Shown: piece by piece, positions 23,409-33,197 of the stretch
Layout: each line of letters starts with the position of its first letter
How positions within the stretch are numbered: the stretch's first letter is position 1
Assembly (NCBI GenBank): GCA_910584865.1
Contig: CAJUCE010000021.1
Location: 1 to 64,000 of the forward strand
Direction: 5' to 3'
Origin: an uncultured Acetatifactor sp.
GTDB taxonomy: Bacteria > Bacillota > Clostridia > Lachnospirales > Lachnospiraceae
DNA: 64,000 nt
Made by a program: the position numbers and the translations under genes
Notes under the pieces: model-generated
What the model was told of the DNA's origin: nothing
The model's input: the letters and a program-made list of their open reading frames with translations, nothing else
The model's database searches: none

Positions 23409-25577
23409 ATGGCAAAACAAAACGGCGGTTTTACGCTTCCCGGGGAGTCCGGGTATGAGGAACTTACATTAAAAATGGCGGAGAAATGGGGGGCCGACGT
23501 CATCCGGGACAGCGACGGCACTGTGCTGTCGGATGAGATTGTCCATGCGGGTTACGGCATCTACTCCACTATCTGCATTATCCGCGATCACAATGAGTGG
23601 GCGAAGAAAAACAGGGACAAGCTTCAGCAGACCTTCCTGTGTACTCCGCCTGCGGTGGCGCAGGGAGAGGCGCTTACCATCAAATTGATGGAAAGCTTCT
23701 TCCGGGAGCAGTTTGAGATAAACGATACGGAGGCGGCCTTTAAATATTGGGAAGTATACGACAGGACAACCAATGTAAAACTGGATTCCGAAAACTGGAG
23801 TTATCGGAAAGAGGACGGCACAGTGATCATCCATAAGGCTTCTCCTTTCCATAAATATACGGTGAGCTTCCTGGCATACCGCATCTGGGAAGAGATTTCC
23901 ATGTACAACCACACCACAAATAACTGGGATAAGGAGCATCTCATGCAGATCGATCCCAGATACCCCGAGACACAGGAGTATTTGCTTGGGTGGATGAAAA
24001 ACTGGTGCGAGACCCATCCCGACACGACGGTAGTTCGTTTTACATCTATGTTCTATAATTTCGTGTGGATATGGGGCAGCAGTGAGCGGAACCGGAGCCT
24101 TTTTTCCGATTGGGGATCCTATGACTATACGGTCAGTGCACTGGCCTTGGATGAATTTGCGAAGCAGTACGGATATGCCATGACAGCCGAGGACTTCATT
24201 AATAAGGGGCTGCTTCATGTAACCCATATGCCGGGGACGAAGCGGAAGGCTGACTGGATGGCTTTCGTCAATGATTTCGTGATTTCTTTCGGAAAGAAGC
24301 TGATCGACATGGTACATATTTACGGCAAGAAAGCCTATGTGTTTTATGATGACAGCTGGGTGGGTGTGGAGCCTTACAACGGAAGGTTTGGGGAGTTTGG
24401 GTTTGACGGGTTGATCAAATGTGTCTTCTCCGGATATGAGGCAAGGCTTTGCGCAGGAGTGGACGTACCCACCCATGAGCTGCGTCTGCATCCCTACCTG
24501 TTTCCGGTGGGGTTGGGCGGCGCGCCTACTTTCACGGAGGGAGGCAACCCTGCATTGGACGCGAAAAAGTACTGGAACAGCGTTCGGAGGGCACTGCTGC
24601 GGGCAAAGATCGATCGGATCGGCTTGGGCGGTTATCTGCATTTGGTAGAAAACTATCCGGATTTCTGTGATTATATCGAGAAGGTGTCCGATGAATTCCG
24701 GCTTATCCGCTCCTTTCATGACGCGGGGAAACCATATGCTATCCGGACGAAGGTGGCAGTTCTCCATAGCTGGGGGGCGCTGCGTTCCTGGACATTGTCA
24801 GGGCATTTTCATGAGACTTATATGCATGATCTGATCCATGTCAATGAGGCTTTGTCCGGACTGCCGGTGGACGTGAAATTTATTTCCTTCCGGGATATAA
24901 AGGAAGGGGCGCTTGAGGGCGTGGATGTTGTGATTAATGCGGGGCGTGCGGGGAGCGCCTGGAGCGGCGGCGAGAATTGGAAGGACGATGAAGTAGTGAC
25001 GCTGCTGACGAAGTGGGTGCATGAGGGCGGCACTTTCCTGGGCGTGAATGAGCCTTCGGCTGTGGAAGGGTATGATACATATTTTCGTATGGCGCATGTT
25101 CTTGGTATCGACAAGGACACCGGGGCCAGGGTGTGCCATGGCAGGTGGATATTTGAGGCGCAGGATGAAGAAGGGCTTCTGCCGGCAGGGGCGTCGGTGG
25201 CGGCGAAGGAGCATCTGTATCTCACGGACGGCAGAGCCAGGGTGCTGATGGCATCCGGCTGCGGAGACGGGGAGGCGCTTCCGGCGGCGTGTGTGAACGA
25301 GTTCGGAAAAGGAAAGGGCATCTACCTGGCATCTTTCCAGGTGACACCGGAGAACACCCGCATGCTCTATCAGCTGATCCGGTATGCAGGCGGCGAAGGA
25401 ACGGAAGGTTTGTATATGACCGATAATTTATATACGGAATGTGCTTACTATCCGGAGAGTAGAAGGCTGGTTATCATCAATAACAGTGATCGGGAGCAGA
25501 CAGCATCCGTTCCTACGCAAGCGGGAATACAGACTGTGACTATGGCTCCTTATGATACGGTATTTGCGGAACTGTGA
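23409..25577 (+). CDS. GH112 beta-galactoside phosphorylase, probably galactosyl-rhamnose phosphorylase
   Basis: 722 aa, cytoplasmic, no signal peptide. Characteristic GH112 words: ESGYEELTLKMAEKWGADVI, IYSTICIIRDHNEWAKKN, SPFHKYTVSFLAYRIWEEI, TTVVRFTSMFYNFVWIWG, KAYVFYDDSWVGVEPY and KIDRIGLGGYLHLVENYPDF. GH112 enzymes phosphorolyse beta-galactosyl-N-acetylhexosamine or beta-1,4-galactosyl-rhamnose, giving galactose 1-phosphate. The operon partners act on rhamnogalacturonan, so galactosyl-rhamnose from side-chain stubs is the likelier substrate. A lacto-N-biose/galacto-N-biose enzyme is the alternative. The last ~70 residues are a beta-sandwich. ATG follows GAGGGAAAAGAAT. Confidence 0.9.
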   Translation: MAKQNGGFTLPGESGYEELTLKMAEKWGADVIRDSDGTVLSDEIVHAGYGIYSTICIIRDHNEWAKKNRDKLQQTFLCTPPAVAQGEALTIKLMESFFREQFEINDTEAAFKYWEVYDRTTNVKLDSENWSYRKEDGTVIIHKASPFHKYTVSFLAYRIWEEISMYNHTTNNWDKEHLMQIDPRYPETQEYLLGWMKNWCETHPDTTVVRFTSMFYNFVWIWGSSERNRSLFSDWGSYDYTVSALALDEFAKQYGYAMTAEDFINKGLLHVTHMPGTKRKADWMAFVNDFVISFGKKLIDMVHIYGKKAYVFYDDSWVGVEPYNGRFGEFGFDGLIKCVFSGYEARLCAGVDVPTHELRLHPYLFPVGLGGAPTFTEGGNPALDAKKYWNSVRRALLRAKIDRIGLGGYLHLVENYPDFCDYIEKVSDEFRLIRSFHDAGKPYAIRTKVAVLHSWGALRSWTLSGHFHETYMHDLIHVNEALSGLPVDVKFISFRDIKEGALEGVDVVINAGRAGSAWSGGENWKDDEVVTLLTKWVHEGGTFLGVNEPSAVEGYDTYFRMAHVLGIDKDTGARVCHGRWIFEAQDEEGLLPAGASVAAKEHLYLTDGRARVLMASGCGDGEALPAACVNEFGKGKGIYLASFQVTPENTRMLYQLIRYAGGEGTEGLYMTDNLYTECAYYPESRRLVIINNSDREQTASVPTQAGIQTVTMAPYDTVFAEL

Positions 25578-25859
25578 AAATGATGGAGTTTGAGGCGATA
25601 TCTGTAATCGGTAAGAGTAGATGAGAATAAGAAAGTAAAAAGGGACAGGAGAAGCCGGTCAGAATGGTTTCTCCTGAAACTGTTTTACATGGAAATATGT
25701 GTTTTGGGCATAGGTGGGTCTCGGAGGTGGAAGGTGATTTAATGGGAGAGAAAGATATTGGTTCCGCCTATTGACAATACAGGGCAATGACGATATATTC
25801 TTTAGGAAAGAGCAGCTAAAAGCATTTGTGCTCTTAAAGAAAACTAGGAGGTTCTATAA
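25578..25859. other. Spacer between the pectin operon and the surface-protein gene
   Basis: It holds a weak terminator-like hairpin (CAGGAGAA / TTCTCCTG at about 25649-25676), the promoter of the next gene, and a 5'-leader hairpin AGAGCA / TGCTCT (about 25808-25833). No gene is seen. Confidence 0.45.
25771..25799 (+). promoter_or_regulatory. Strong promoter of the interrupted surface-protein gene
   Basis: Consensus -35 TTGACA (25771-25776), 17-bp spacer, -10 TATATT (25794-25799). The downstream gene begins about 55 nt after the expected transcription start, with a small hairpin in the leader. Confidence 0.75.
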
Positions 25860-28715
25860 TTGAAACAACGATTTTTTTCAGTCGCTTTAGCGGTGTGCCT
25901 GTTCATTTCTTCTCAGTCAGTGACCGGTGCAGAAATGGAAGCTTCTTTACTGCAGGAGGTTTCTTTGTCGCAGGAAGAAGGCGCCCTGCCGGAGGAGGCT
26001 CTGCCAGGGGATGAAGTATCCTTACCGGAGGAAGAGACAGTGCCGCCGGATGAAGGAGCTTTGCCGGAGGATGAAGCATCCTTACCGGAGGAGGAAACAT
26101 CATCCCGGGAGGAGGCTGTTTTATGTCCGGAAGTCTCTGTACTTAAGGAAAAGTCTTCCGAGGAAGCCGCTGCATTTATGCAGACCGCTGCTACAGAGAA
26201 TACAGTTCCTACGCCGACGCAGGCCTATGAGGCCATGATTGCATTACAAAGTCAGGATGCGTATAAGGAGGGAACGCCATGGACCAACGATGAGCCTTAT
26301 TCGGACTCAAAAGGATACTACCGTTGAAAAGGCGGTACCTTCAATGGTACAAATATTGTCGCCGTGGGCTGTGTAGCCTTTGCTTTTATACTCAGCGATG
26401 CGGCCTTCGGCAGTCTGCCTGCAAGGATGTATGCCGCAGGCGGATTTGCTTTCGAGGATATAAAGGCCGGGGATATCCTGCGGGTAAACAATGATGTCCA
26501 TACCGTAATCGTGCTGGAAGTGAACGATGCGGGCGTGGTGGTGGCCGAAGGGAACATCAGCACCGGAGACCACAAAGGCAAGGTCCATTGGGGACGGGCA
26601 ATCTCCAGGGAAGAGGTGATGAGCAGCACCAGCCATTATATCACCCGCTACCCGGAGGGCTATATCCCTCCTGATGATCCCTCTGCAAATGTTTCGATTG
26701 CAGGCGGAGATCTTGGCGGAGGCCTCACATGGAACCTGACAAAGGCCGGGACGCTGACCATCTCCGGCAGCGGTGCCATGGCGGATTACAGCAGTATGTC
26801 AGAGCAGCCCTGGAACGCGTACAGCAGTCAGATTCGGACAGTGATCATCGAAGAAGGTGTTACCGGCATCGGGGCCTGTGCTTTCTGGGAGTGCGGGGTT
26901 CTCAGTGTGGCGATTCCTGCCAGCGTGGCAGCGATCGGCAACAGCGCTTTCCGCGGTTCGTCGATTATTTCCGTAACCATTCCTTCCGGCGTGAAAACCA
27001 TCGGCGACAGCGCTTTCAGCGGGTGCCCGAATCTTAGTACGGTGGCGCTTTCCGAAGGAGTTGAGACAATCAGCCAAAACGCATTCCGGGCATGTACGAA
27101 TCTCGGTTCTATTGCTTTTCCTGCCAGTATCGGAGAGGTGGGCGCCGGTGCATTCTTTCAATGCCAAGCACTGAAAACCGCAACATTTGCTCCCGGCAGC
27201 AAGCAGGTAAAGCTGGGTGACAATCTGTTTACACAATGTCACTATCTGACGAGCGTGACGCTGCCTCAGAGCATAGACCGCATTGGAGAGGGGATGTTTC
27301 AGAATTGCCTGTTGCTTTCCAGAGTGGACATTCCCCAGGGGGCGGGAAGCATTGGAGGGTCAGCATTTGCCTCCTGTTCGTTATTTACCACTGTCGTGAT
27401 TCCGGACAGTGTAACGACAATAGGGATTGCGGCATTTTCAGCCTGCCCGCTGAAGGATATCTATTTTACCGGCACTGAAGCCCAGTGGAACAGCATAAGT
27501 AAAATCGGAGATACAGCCGCGGCAGTGGCAAATGCGTCTGTTCATTATGAGTACAGCCCGGAACCATCGACTACACCAGGGCCATCGACTACACCAGGGC
27601 CATCGACTACACCAGGGCCATCGACTACACCGGAACCATCGGCGACACCAGGACCATCGACTACACCGGAACCATCGGCGACACCAGGGCCATCGACTAC
27701 ACCAGAACCACCGACTACACCAGGCCCATCGACTACACCGGAACCATCAGCGACACCAGGGCCATCGACTACACCGGAACCATCAGCGACACCAGGGCCT
27801 TCAGCTTCACCGGGACCTACACAGACACCGGGGCAAACTACATCACCAGAACCTACGGTTCCCCCCAAGCCCTCAACGGTACCGGAGCAGTCTCCCACTC
27901 CACTCCCTGCGGTTCCATCTATTTCCGGTGAATCCGGCAAAGAGGGCTGGGCGGCTATCAGGGACGAGACCGCAAACGCTTCGGAAGGACAGCGGCTTCA
28001 TGTTATCATGAATGGCGCAAAAGTGGTACCCGGAGATGTTCTGGACAGCATAAAAGGACAGGATGTCACCATTTCCTTTGATATGGGCAACGGAATCGTC
28101 TGGTCTGTAAACGGCCGGAATGTAACGGCAGAACACGCAAATAATGTGAATCTTTCTGTGCAGGTGGGAACATCCGCCGTTCCGCAGGATATTGTAAATC
28201 AAATATCCGGAGAGCGGCAGACAATACAACTTAGTCTTGCTCACAGCGGTGATTTTGGTTACAGCGCAGTGTTTACGCTCAATGTAGATCCGACTCATGC
28301 AGGCTTGTACGCGAACCTTTTCTATTATAATGAAGGTGCGGGCAGACTTGAGTTTGTCACTGCCGACCAGATAAATGAAGACGGTATTACAGAGCTGGTG
28401 TTTACACATGCTTCGGATTATATCATTGTGATCGGCGAGGATGTTATGAAAAACGGAAACGACGGGACTTCTTCAGGAGACAATGATGAATCCGCACCTT
28501 CTGGCGGAGACAGCTCCCAGAAAGAGGAGGCTCGTTCACCCAAGACCGGTGAAGCCGATTCCGTAACCGCAGACGCCGGCACTGCCATATCAGAACCGGA
28601 AGGAAGCCGCCTGAATTATGTTTGGCTGCTTTCGTTTGGCACTGCAGGACTGGCAGCGGCCGGAGCCTTGGCATTCCTTTTTCGAAAGAGAGCAGTTAAA
28701 AAAGGTGCGTGCTGA
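25860..28715 (+). pseudogene. Surface NlpC-like/leucine-rich-repeat (BspA type) protein interrupted by an in-frame TGA
   Basis: TTG start after AGGAGG. One frame runs 951 codons with a single TGA at codon 156 (26325-26327). Order: signal peptide (1-24), Glu/Pro-rich tandem segments (LPEEE, PPDEGALPEDEA), a cysteine-hydrolase-like domain (GCVAFAFILSDAAFG, DILRVNNDVHTVIVLEV, YITRYPEGY), BspA-type LRR_5 repeats (~310-555), a Thr/Pro repeat stalk, a beta domain, and a tail with SPKTGE then a membrane segment and RKRAVKKG. The TGA stands where related proteins have Trp ahead of GG, in the word YYR-stop-KGG, so a TGG-to-TGA change is likely. The rest stays open, so the lesion is recent, is read through, or is a sequencing error. 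An unlikely restart would be GTG 26364. Confidence 0.8.
27564..27812 (+). repeat. 18-nt tandem repeat encoding a Pro/Ser/Thr stalk
   Basis: About 14 units of 18 nt encoding PSTTPG or PSATPG variants, highly uniform at DNA level (CCATCGACTACACCAGGG), inside the surface-protein frame. It is an extended cell-wall-spanning stalk, likely variable in copy number. Confidence 0.9.
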
Positions 28716-28760
28716 TTCCTGCCCTTAGAAAGAGAAAGAAGCTACCAAGAGGTTGTTACA

Positions 28761-29474
28761 GTGTTTCACATAGCAATTTGTGATGATGAAGAAGTCCTCA
28801 TCAGTGAATTAAAAGAAAATCTAATCCAATATGCCGCCGAAACCGGTAAGGAGTTCTGCTTTTTCCTTTACCGGGACGGCAGCGAGCTGTTGGCCGACTA
28901 CAGGCCTGATTACGATCTGATTTTTATGGATATCAAGATGGAGAAGCTGAACGGACTGCAGACCGCGGAAGAAATCCGCAAAATCGACAGTACTGTGGGG
29001 CTTGTTTTTCTGACTTCCCTGAAGCAGTATGTCTGGAAAGGGTATGAATATAATGCGGTGAATTATCTCCTGAAGCCTGTCAGGTACGGTGTCCTGAAAA
29101 TGGAGCTTGACCGCTATTTTGCACGCTATCAGGGGAAAGACGAACCGTTCCTGGGCTTCCAGAATGACAGCGGAAAGTACAAGGTTTTGTATAAAAACCT
29201 CCGCTATGCGGAAACTGACAAGCGGAATGTGATGCTGCACTTTGAAGGGCAGCACCAGGTCCTCTACAAGAATATAAAAGAGGTATCCGCTTTGCTTTTA
29301 CAGCAGTCCCAGTTTGCCTGTCCCCACCGGAGTTTTGTGGTCAATATGGCATACATAAAAAGTACGGAGGGTCTGGAGCTTGTGCTGACTACTGGCGAGC
29401 GTATTCCCATCAGTCAGCCCAGGCGCAGGGAATTTATGAGGAAGCTGACGGATTATTGGGGGGATATGCTGTAA
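28761..29474 (+). CDS. LytTR-family response regulator (second pair)
   Basis: 237 aa, GTG start. Receiver domain with CDDEE, phospho-Asp in DLIFMDIKMEKLNGLQTAEE and Lys in NYLLKPVR. LytTR DNA-binding domain from about residue 135 (KYKVLYKNLRYAETDKRNV, CPHRSFVVNMAYIKS). Its stop overlaps the kinase start (TAATG), so the two are coupled. It begins 45 nt after the interrupted surface protein and may be co-transcribed with it or control it. Only distantly similar to the first LytTR regulator at 3988. Confidence 0.87.
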   Translation: MFHIAICDDEEVLISELKENLIQYAAETGKEFCFFLYRDGSELLADYRPDYDLIFMDIKMEKLNGLQTAEEIRKIDSTVGLVFLTSLKQYVWKGYEYNAVNYLLKPVRYGVLKMELDRYFARYQGKDEPFLGFQNDSGKYKVLYKNLRYAETDKRNVMLHFEGQHQVLYKNIKEVSALLLQQSQFACPHRSFVVNMAYIKSTEGLELVLTTGERIPISQPRRREFMRKLTDYWGDML

Positions 29475-30784
29475 TGGAAAATACGATACGCATAATGGGA
29501 TTCCTGAATTTTCCGGTTTCCCTTGCATATATAATTCTATTATTTCTAACCGTTTCTGCGTTCATTCCGCCGCGGAAGCATCTCGTGCTTAAGGTGCTGG
29601 CAGTTGCCTTGCTGGATCCCTTTGCGGAAATGGTGATCTTTTTCGGGGATCCTGTTAATATGATGGGAGCCCTTGCCATATTCCTTGTATACATTATCTT
29701 GTTCCATCAGGGAACGCCGCTCCAAAAGGCGACTGCTGTTCTGATATTTTATCCGATTGTCATCTCCGTCAATTACCTGCAGCAGAATTTGTTCGGCGAA
29801 CTGTTCGTCTTCCTTTCCAATGCGCCGTCGGATACCATGGCCTGGTCTGTGGAAACCCGTTTTTTCAGCGCGGCAATATGGCTTGGTTCGCAGGTGTGCC
29901 GTTTGCTTTTCTGGATTGGCGCATACCTTTTTGCGCGCCGATATAAAAAGCAGATTCAATCCGCTCCTGTGGGAAAGCGGCTTGCGCTGATTGCGGACGC
30001 CGTCATGCTGATTGCTTCTGTGGCAGTCTTTACGACACAGATTTTTGTGGCGGAGTATGAATATATTACCTATCCTCTGTGCGCCGTTGTGATTGTCACG
30101 GGGTTCTGCGGCATTGCACTGGTGGCCTGGATGAGCGATTCCGAGCAGACCGCCCGGGAGATGGAGCATATGCGGATTCAGCATAACTATTATCTGGAAA
30201 AGACGAAAAGTGAAGAACGGGTGCGTTCCCTTTATCATGACATGAAGAATCATCTGCTTGTACTGGAAGGCCAAAGCACGGACGCTGCGAAGCAGATGGC
30301 TCGCGAGCTTAGGGCGCAGATTGCGGATTATGAGGATTATGTTCATACGGGCAGCCCGTTTCTCGATATTATCCTCAGGGATAAAGCGGAGAAGGCCCGT
30401 GAAAACCACATCGCCTTCTCTGCAGCCGTTGATTTTGGCGGCATGGATTTTATAGAGCCCCTGGACATCAGCACCCTGTTCGGCAACGGAATAGACAATG
30501 CCCTGGAGGCAAGTGAAAAGTTGTCGGAAGAATGCAGGGTCATTCTGGTAAAAGCGGGCAGGGTACAGAATTTCTTTTCCCTGCTGATTGAAAATAACTG
30601 TCTGCAGGAAAATCAGGACATCAATACCGGAAATGCCAGGGGCCGAACCACCAAGGGGGACGATTTCCTCCATGGTTTCGGCATTTCCAATATGAAAAAG
30701 GCGGCTGAAAAGTACGGCGGCCAGATGACTGCCAGGTGCGAAAACGGGAAATTCACATTGAAAGTTCTGATACCGATTCCATAG
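29474..30784 (+). CDS. Membrane sensor histidine kinase, GHKL type (second pair)
   Basis: 436 aa. Six or seven hydrophobic segments to residue ~225, a linker, then the phospho-acceptor word RVRSLYHDMKNHLLVLEG (His about 255), N-box LFGNGIDNALEAS and G-box FLHGFGISNMKKAAEKYGG. Typical AgrC/NatK architecture. ATG 29474 overlaps the regulator stop. It converges with the AAA-ATPase-like gene with a 3-nt gap and no visible terminator between them. The signal is unknown. Confidence 0.87.
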   Translation: MENTIRIMGFLNFPVSLAYIILLFLTVSAFIPPRKHLVLKVLAVALLDPFAEMVIFFGDPVNMMGALAIFLVYIILFHQGTPLQKATAVLIFYPIVISVNYLQQNLFGELFVFLSNAPSDTMAWSVETRFFSAAIWLGSQVCRLLFWIGAYLFARRYKKQIQSAPVGKRLALIADAVMLIASVAVFTTQIFVAEYEYITYPLCAVVIVTGFCGIALVAWMSDSEQTAREMEHMRIQHNYYLEKTKSEERVRSLYHDMKNHLLVLEGQSTDAAKQMARELRAQIADYEDYVHTGSPFLDIILRDKAEKARENHIAFSAAVDFGGMDFIEPLDISTLFGNGIDNALEASEKLSEECRVILVKAGRVQNFFSLLIENNCLQENQDINTGNARGRTTKGDDFLHGFGISNMKKAAEKYGGQMTARCENGKFTLKVLIPIP

Positions 30785-30787
30785 AAC

Positions 30788-32497
30788 TCACTGCTGCCCG
30801 TCCCTCTTCCCAAACCGCACTTCGCAGTCCTTTCTGTAGAAGGAGATCCCATAACAGTCAATCTTTTTATACCCTTCCGTACGCAGTTCATCCATATACT
30901 TTTTATCGTAAATCTGCTGCAGCGCCCGCTCCGCGTCGGCTTCCAGAGCGTCAATGTCTTTCGAAACCTTCAATTCCAGGATAAATGACCTCCCCCGCAG
31001 GGACGGGCTTTTCACGCTGATGTCATTGCGCCCGTTGCCGGACTCCCGGTTGGACTTTACGATATAATTCTGGCTCTGGCTTAAAATCCCCGCCAGGAAA
31101 CCATGGTAGAAGTTCTCCGCGCTGTCATAGAAACTGATGGTGGAGAAAAGCTGTTCGTTCAGAATCTCCTCCATCATCTCCGCATTTCCGTCCTCCATTG
31201 CGCGGTACAAATCCCGAAAATCCTGCCTCGCTATTTTCTGCCTAAACCATCCCAGAATCGTGTTCTGATAGATGGTTTTCACTTCCGTATTGGGAATCCG
31301 GGCCTGCAGGTAAATGGAGGATTCGCGGAAATATTCGCTCTTTTTCGTCAGGTATCCGGTAAAATAGAGAAAATTCCACAGATTCTCACCCCGGCTCCGC
31401 ATGTCCTCGTAGGTGACTTCCTCATGCACCTGGATGTCAAGGGTTCCGCCGCTTAGCAGCATCTCGATCTGCATCTTTGTCTCCCGGTCAGCGCCGGCAA
31501 TCATGTCCTTTATGATGTCGTTGGAGCTGGTGTTTATCCAGTAGGGGCGTGGGAAGGCGTTGGAATCGGCAAGCAGGTCATACATATAGTTGATAACGCT
31601 CCATGGGTTATAAACCTCCGTAATACCAAAGGTGTATCCGTCATACCATTCCTTTATTGCCGGGAAACGGCTTTCCACCCCATAATATTTCATCATATCC
31701 TGTACTTCTGCCTCGGTAAAACCAAAATGTTCACTGTACTGCTGATCCAATACCGAAATAATCCGCAGATGGTTCAGCCCGGTGAAAATACTCTCTTTCG
31801 AGACACGAAGACAACCCGTAATCACCGCAAACTGCAGATACTCATTTGTCTTCAGCACCGATTCAAACAGAGACCGGATAAAGTCCACCATCTCTCTGTA
31901 AAAGCCTTCAAAATACGCATTTTCCAAGGGCACATCATACTCGTCTATCAATAGGACAGTTTTCTTCCCCGTCACCTTAAACATACACCTGCTGAAAAGT
32001 TTCAATGCTCCTCTGACCTGCTTTTCATCTGCCTTTTCATCGGCAATCTCCAGATATTGTTCATACTCCTTTGTGGTGAGCCGTTCTTTTCCTGCTTCAA
32101 GAATCTCCCTGTGCCTGTCGAATTCAGAAGCAATTTCTGACTGTATCATAAAATAAGCATTTTCCAGGCTTTTCTGCTTGGCCGATTTCAGCGTCAGATT
32201 CAGCACCGAATACATGCCCATCTGCTCCGCGTACGTCTCTCCGGCTTCCATAATCTTCAGTCCCCGGAAAAGCTCCCTGTTCCTGGCGTTCTTTTCCGCA
32301 TTTCCGGTATCCTCGAAAAAGTACCGGAGCATGCTCAGGTTCAGCGTCTTGCCGAAACGCCTGGGGCGGGTGAACAGGTTTACTTTCCCTTTTAAATCCA
32401 GTAATTCCTGAATCAGCAGGGTTTTGTCAATGTAGCAGTAACCTTCCTGTATCACTTCTTCAAAATTGTCTACGCCAATTGGCAGCGCTTTCTTCAT
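30788..32497 (-). CDS. AAA-ATPase-like protein with PD-(D/E)XK nuclease domain (PF09820/PF08011 type)
   Basis: 569 aa, beginning MKKALPIGVDNFEEVIQEGY and CYIDKTLLIQELLD. Walker A-like RPRRFGKTLNLSML (residues ~42-55), Walker B-like KTVLLIDEYDVPLENAY, then a C-terminal nuclease-like fold (RNDISVKSPSLRGRSFILELK). This family is hugely expanded in gut Bacteroidetes and Clostridia, and proposed roles in defence or mobile-element control are unproven. Start follows GGAGGTGAGAG. It stands alone between the LytTR pair and the hairpin array. Complete and apparently intact. Confidence 0.9.
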   Translation of the reverse strand: MKKALPIGVDNFEEVIQEGYCYIDKTLLIQELLDLKGKVNLFTRPRRFGKTLNLSMLRYFFEDTGNAEKNARNRELFRGLKIMEAGETYAEQMGMYSVLNLTLKSAKQKSLENAYFMIQSEIASEFDRHREILEAGKERLTTKEYEQYLEIADEKADEKQVRGALKLFSRCMFKVTGKKTVLLIDEYDVPLENAYFEGFYREMVDFIRSLFESVLKTNEYLQFAVITGCLRVSKESIFTGLNHLRIISVLDQQYSEHFGFTEAEVQDMMKYYGVESRFPAIKEWYDGYTFGITEVYNPWSVINYMYDLLADSNAFPRPYWINTSSNDIIKDMIAGADRETKMQIEMLLSGGTLDIQVHEEVTYEDMRSRGENLWNFLYFTGYLTKKSEYFRESSIYLQARIPNTEVKTIYQNTILGWFRQKIARQDFRDLYRAMEDGNAEMMEEILNEQLFSTISFYDSAENFYHGFLAGILSQSQNYIVKSNRESGNGRNDISVKSPSLRGRSFILELKVSKDIDALEADAERALQQIYDKKYMDELRTEGYKKIDCYGISFYRKDCEVRFGKRDGQQ

Positions 32498-32741
32498 TCT
32501 CTCACCTCCGCATTTCCCGTTTCCATATTTCTTGCCGCATCATGTAATATTTTCGGTCTCCTGTGTATATATGTTGTGCCTTATTCTGACTGGATCCGTT
32601 CGCAGTCAATTCTATCAGATGAATGCCGCTCTTTTACTCCTCCGATATCCGGGCTGTAAAATCATGCTGGCCCTGTCGGTAAATATACTCAAGTTCGTCA
32701 ATATGCCGTAGTATATACAACGTTCTGGCGATAGAGGCAAA

Positions 32742-32992
32742 CTTATCGGAAGCAATCTCTATGTGTCGCATTCGATTATAGGAAGCTGTTCTTGCTTCCT
32801 ATAATATAACTTATCAGAAGCAGTCTCTTCGCTTCTGATAAAAGGCGCGTTCTATGCGCCGCATTCGATTATAGGGAGCTGTTCTTGCTTCCTATAATAT
32901 AACTTATCAGAAGCAGTCTCTTCGCTTCTGATAAAAGGCGCGTTCTATGCGCCGCATTCGATTATAGGGAGCTGTTCTTGCTTCCTATAATA
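32742..32992 (+). repeat. 93-nt tandem repeat built of three successive hairpins
   Basis: Period 93 (GCATTCG at 32768, 32861 and 32954). Each unit holds hairpin A (ATTATAGGAAGC, loop of 7, GCTTCCTATAAT), hairpin B (TTATCAGAAGC, loop of 9, GCTTCTGATAA) and hairpin C (GGCGC-GTTCTAT-GCGCC). There are three A, two B and two C hairpins, preceded by a degenerate partial unit from 32742. In copies 2 and 3 the left arm of A reads GGGAGC instead of GGAAGC, which keeps pairing as G-U. No open frame crosses it. The rest of 32498-33197 shows no gene. Confidence 0.92.
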
Positions 32993-33197
32993 TACACCCT
33001 ATCCGCATAAATCACAAGAGCGGGATTGTATGAAGAGGAGAATCTGCGCTTTCCATATTAGAAACTGCGTCCTGTATTGTATCTTTTTTCAAATGAGATA
33101 TGATGGCTATAGCAGGCGGGCGGCAGGGCGCACAGGCCCGGGAGGGAGCTGTCATGAGCGCGCCGTCCCGCAGCAATTTTTACAGGAGGGAAATACA

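Noticed and set aside
23469..24767. 432-codon minus-strand frame opposite the GH112 gene
   Set aside because: Antisense shadow; GH112 motifs are unambiguous on the plus strand.
27564..27812. CRISPR-like look of the regular 18-nt repeat
   Set aside because: No spacers; the units are contiguous, in frame, and encode a Pro/Thr stalk.
27532..28011. Plus-strand and minus-strand open frames across the Thr/Pro stalk repeats
   Set aside because: They are shadows created by the 18-nt repeat unit (RLHQGH-type and DGPGV-type repeats) in other frames.
32742..32992. CRISPR array reading of the 93-nt repeats
   Set aside because: Whole 93-nt units repeat with no unique spacers, and no cas genes are present.
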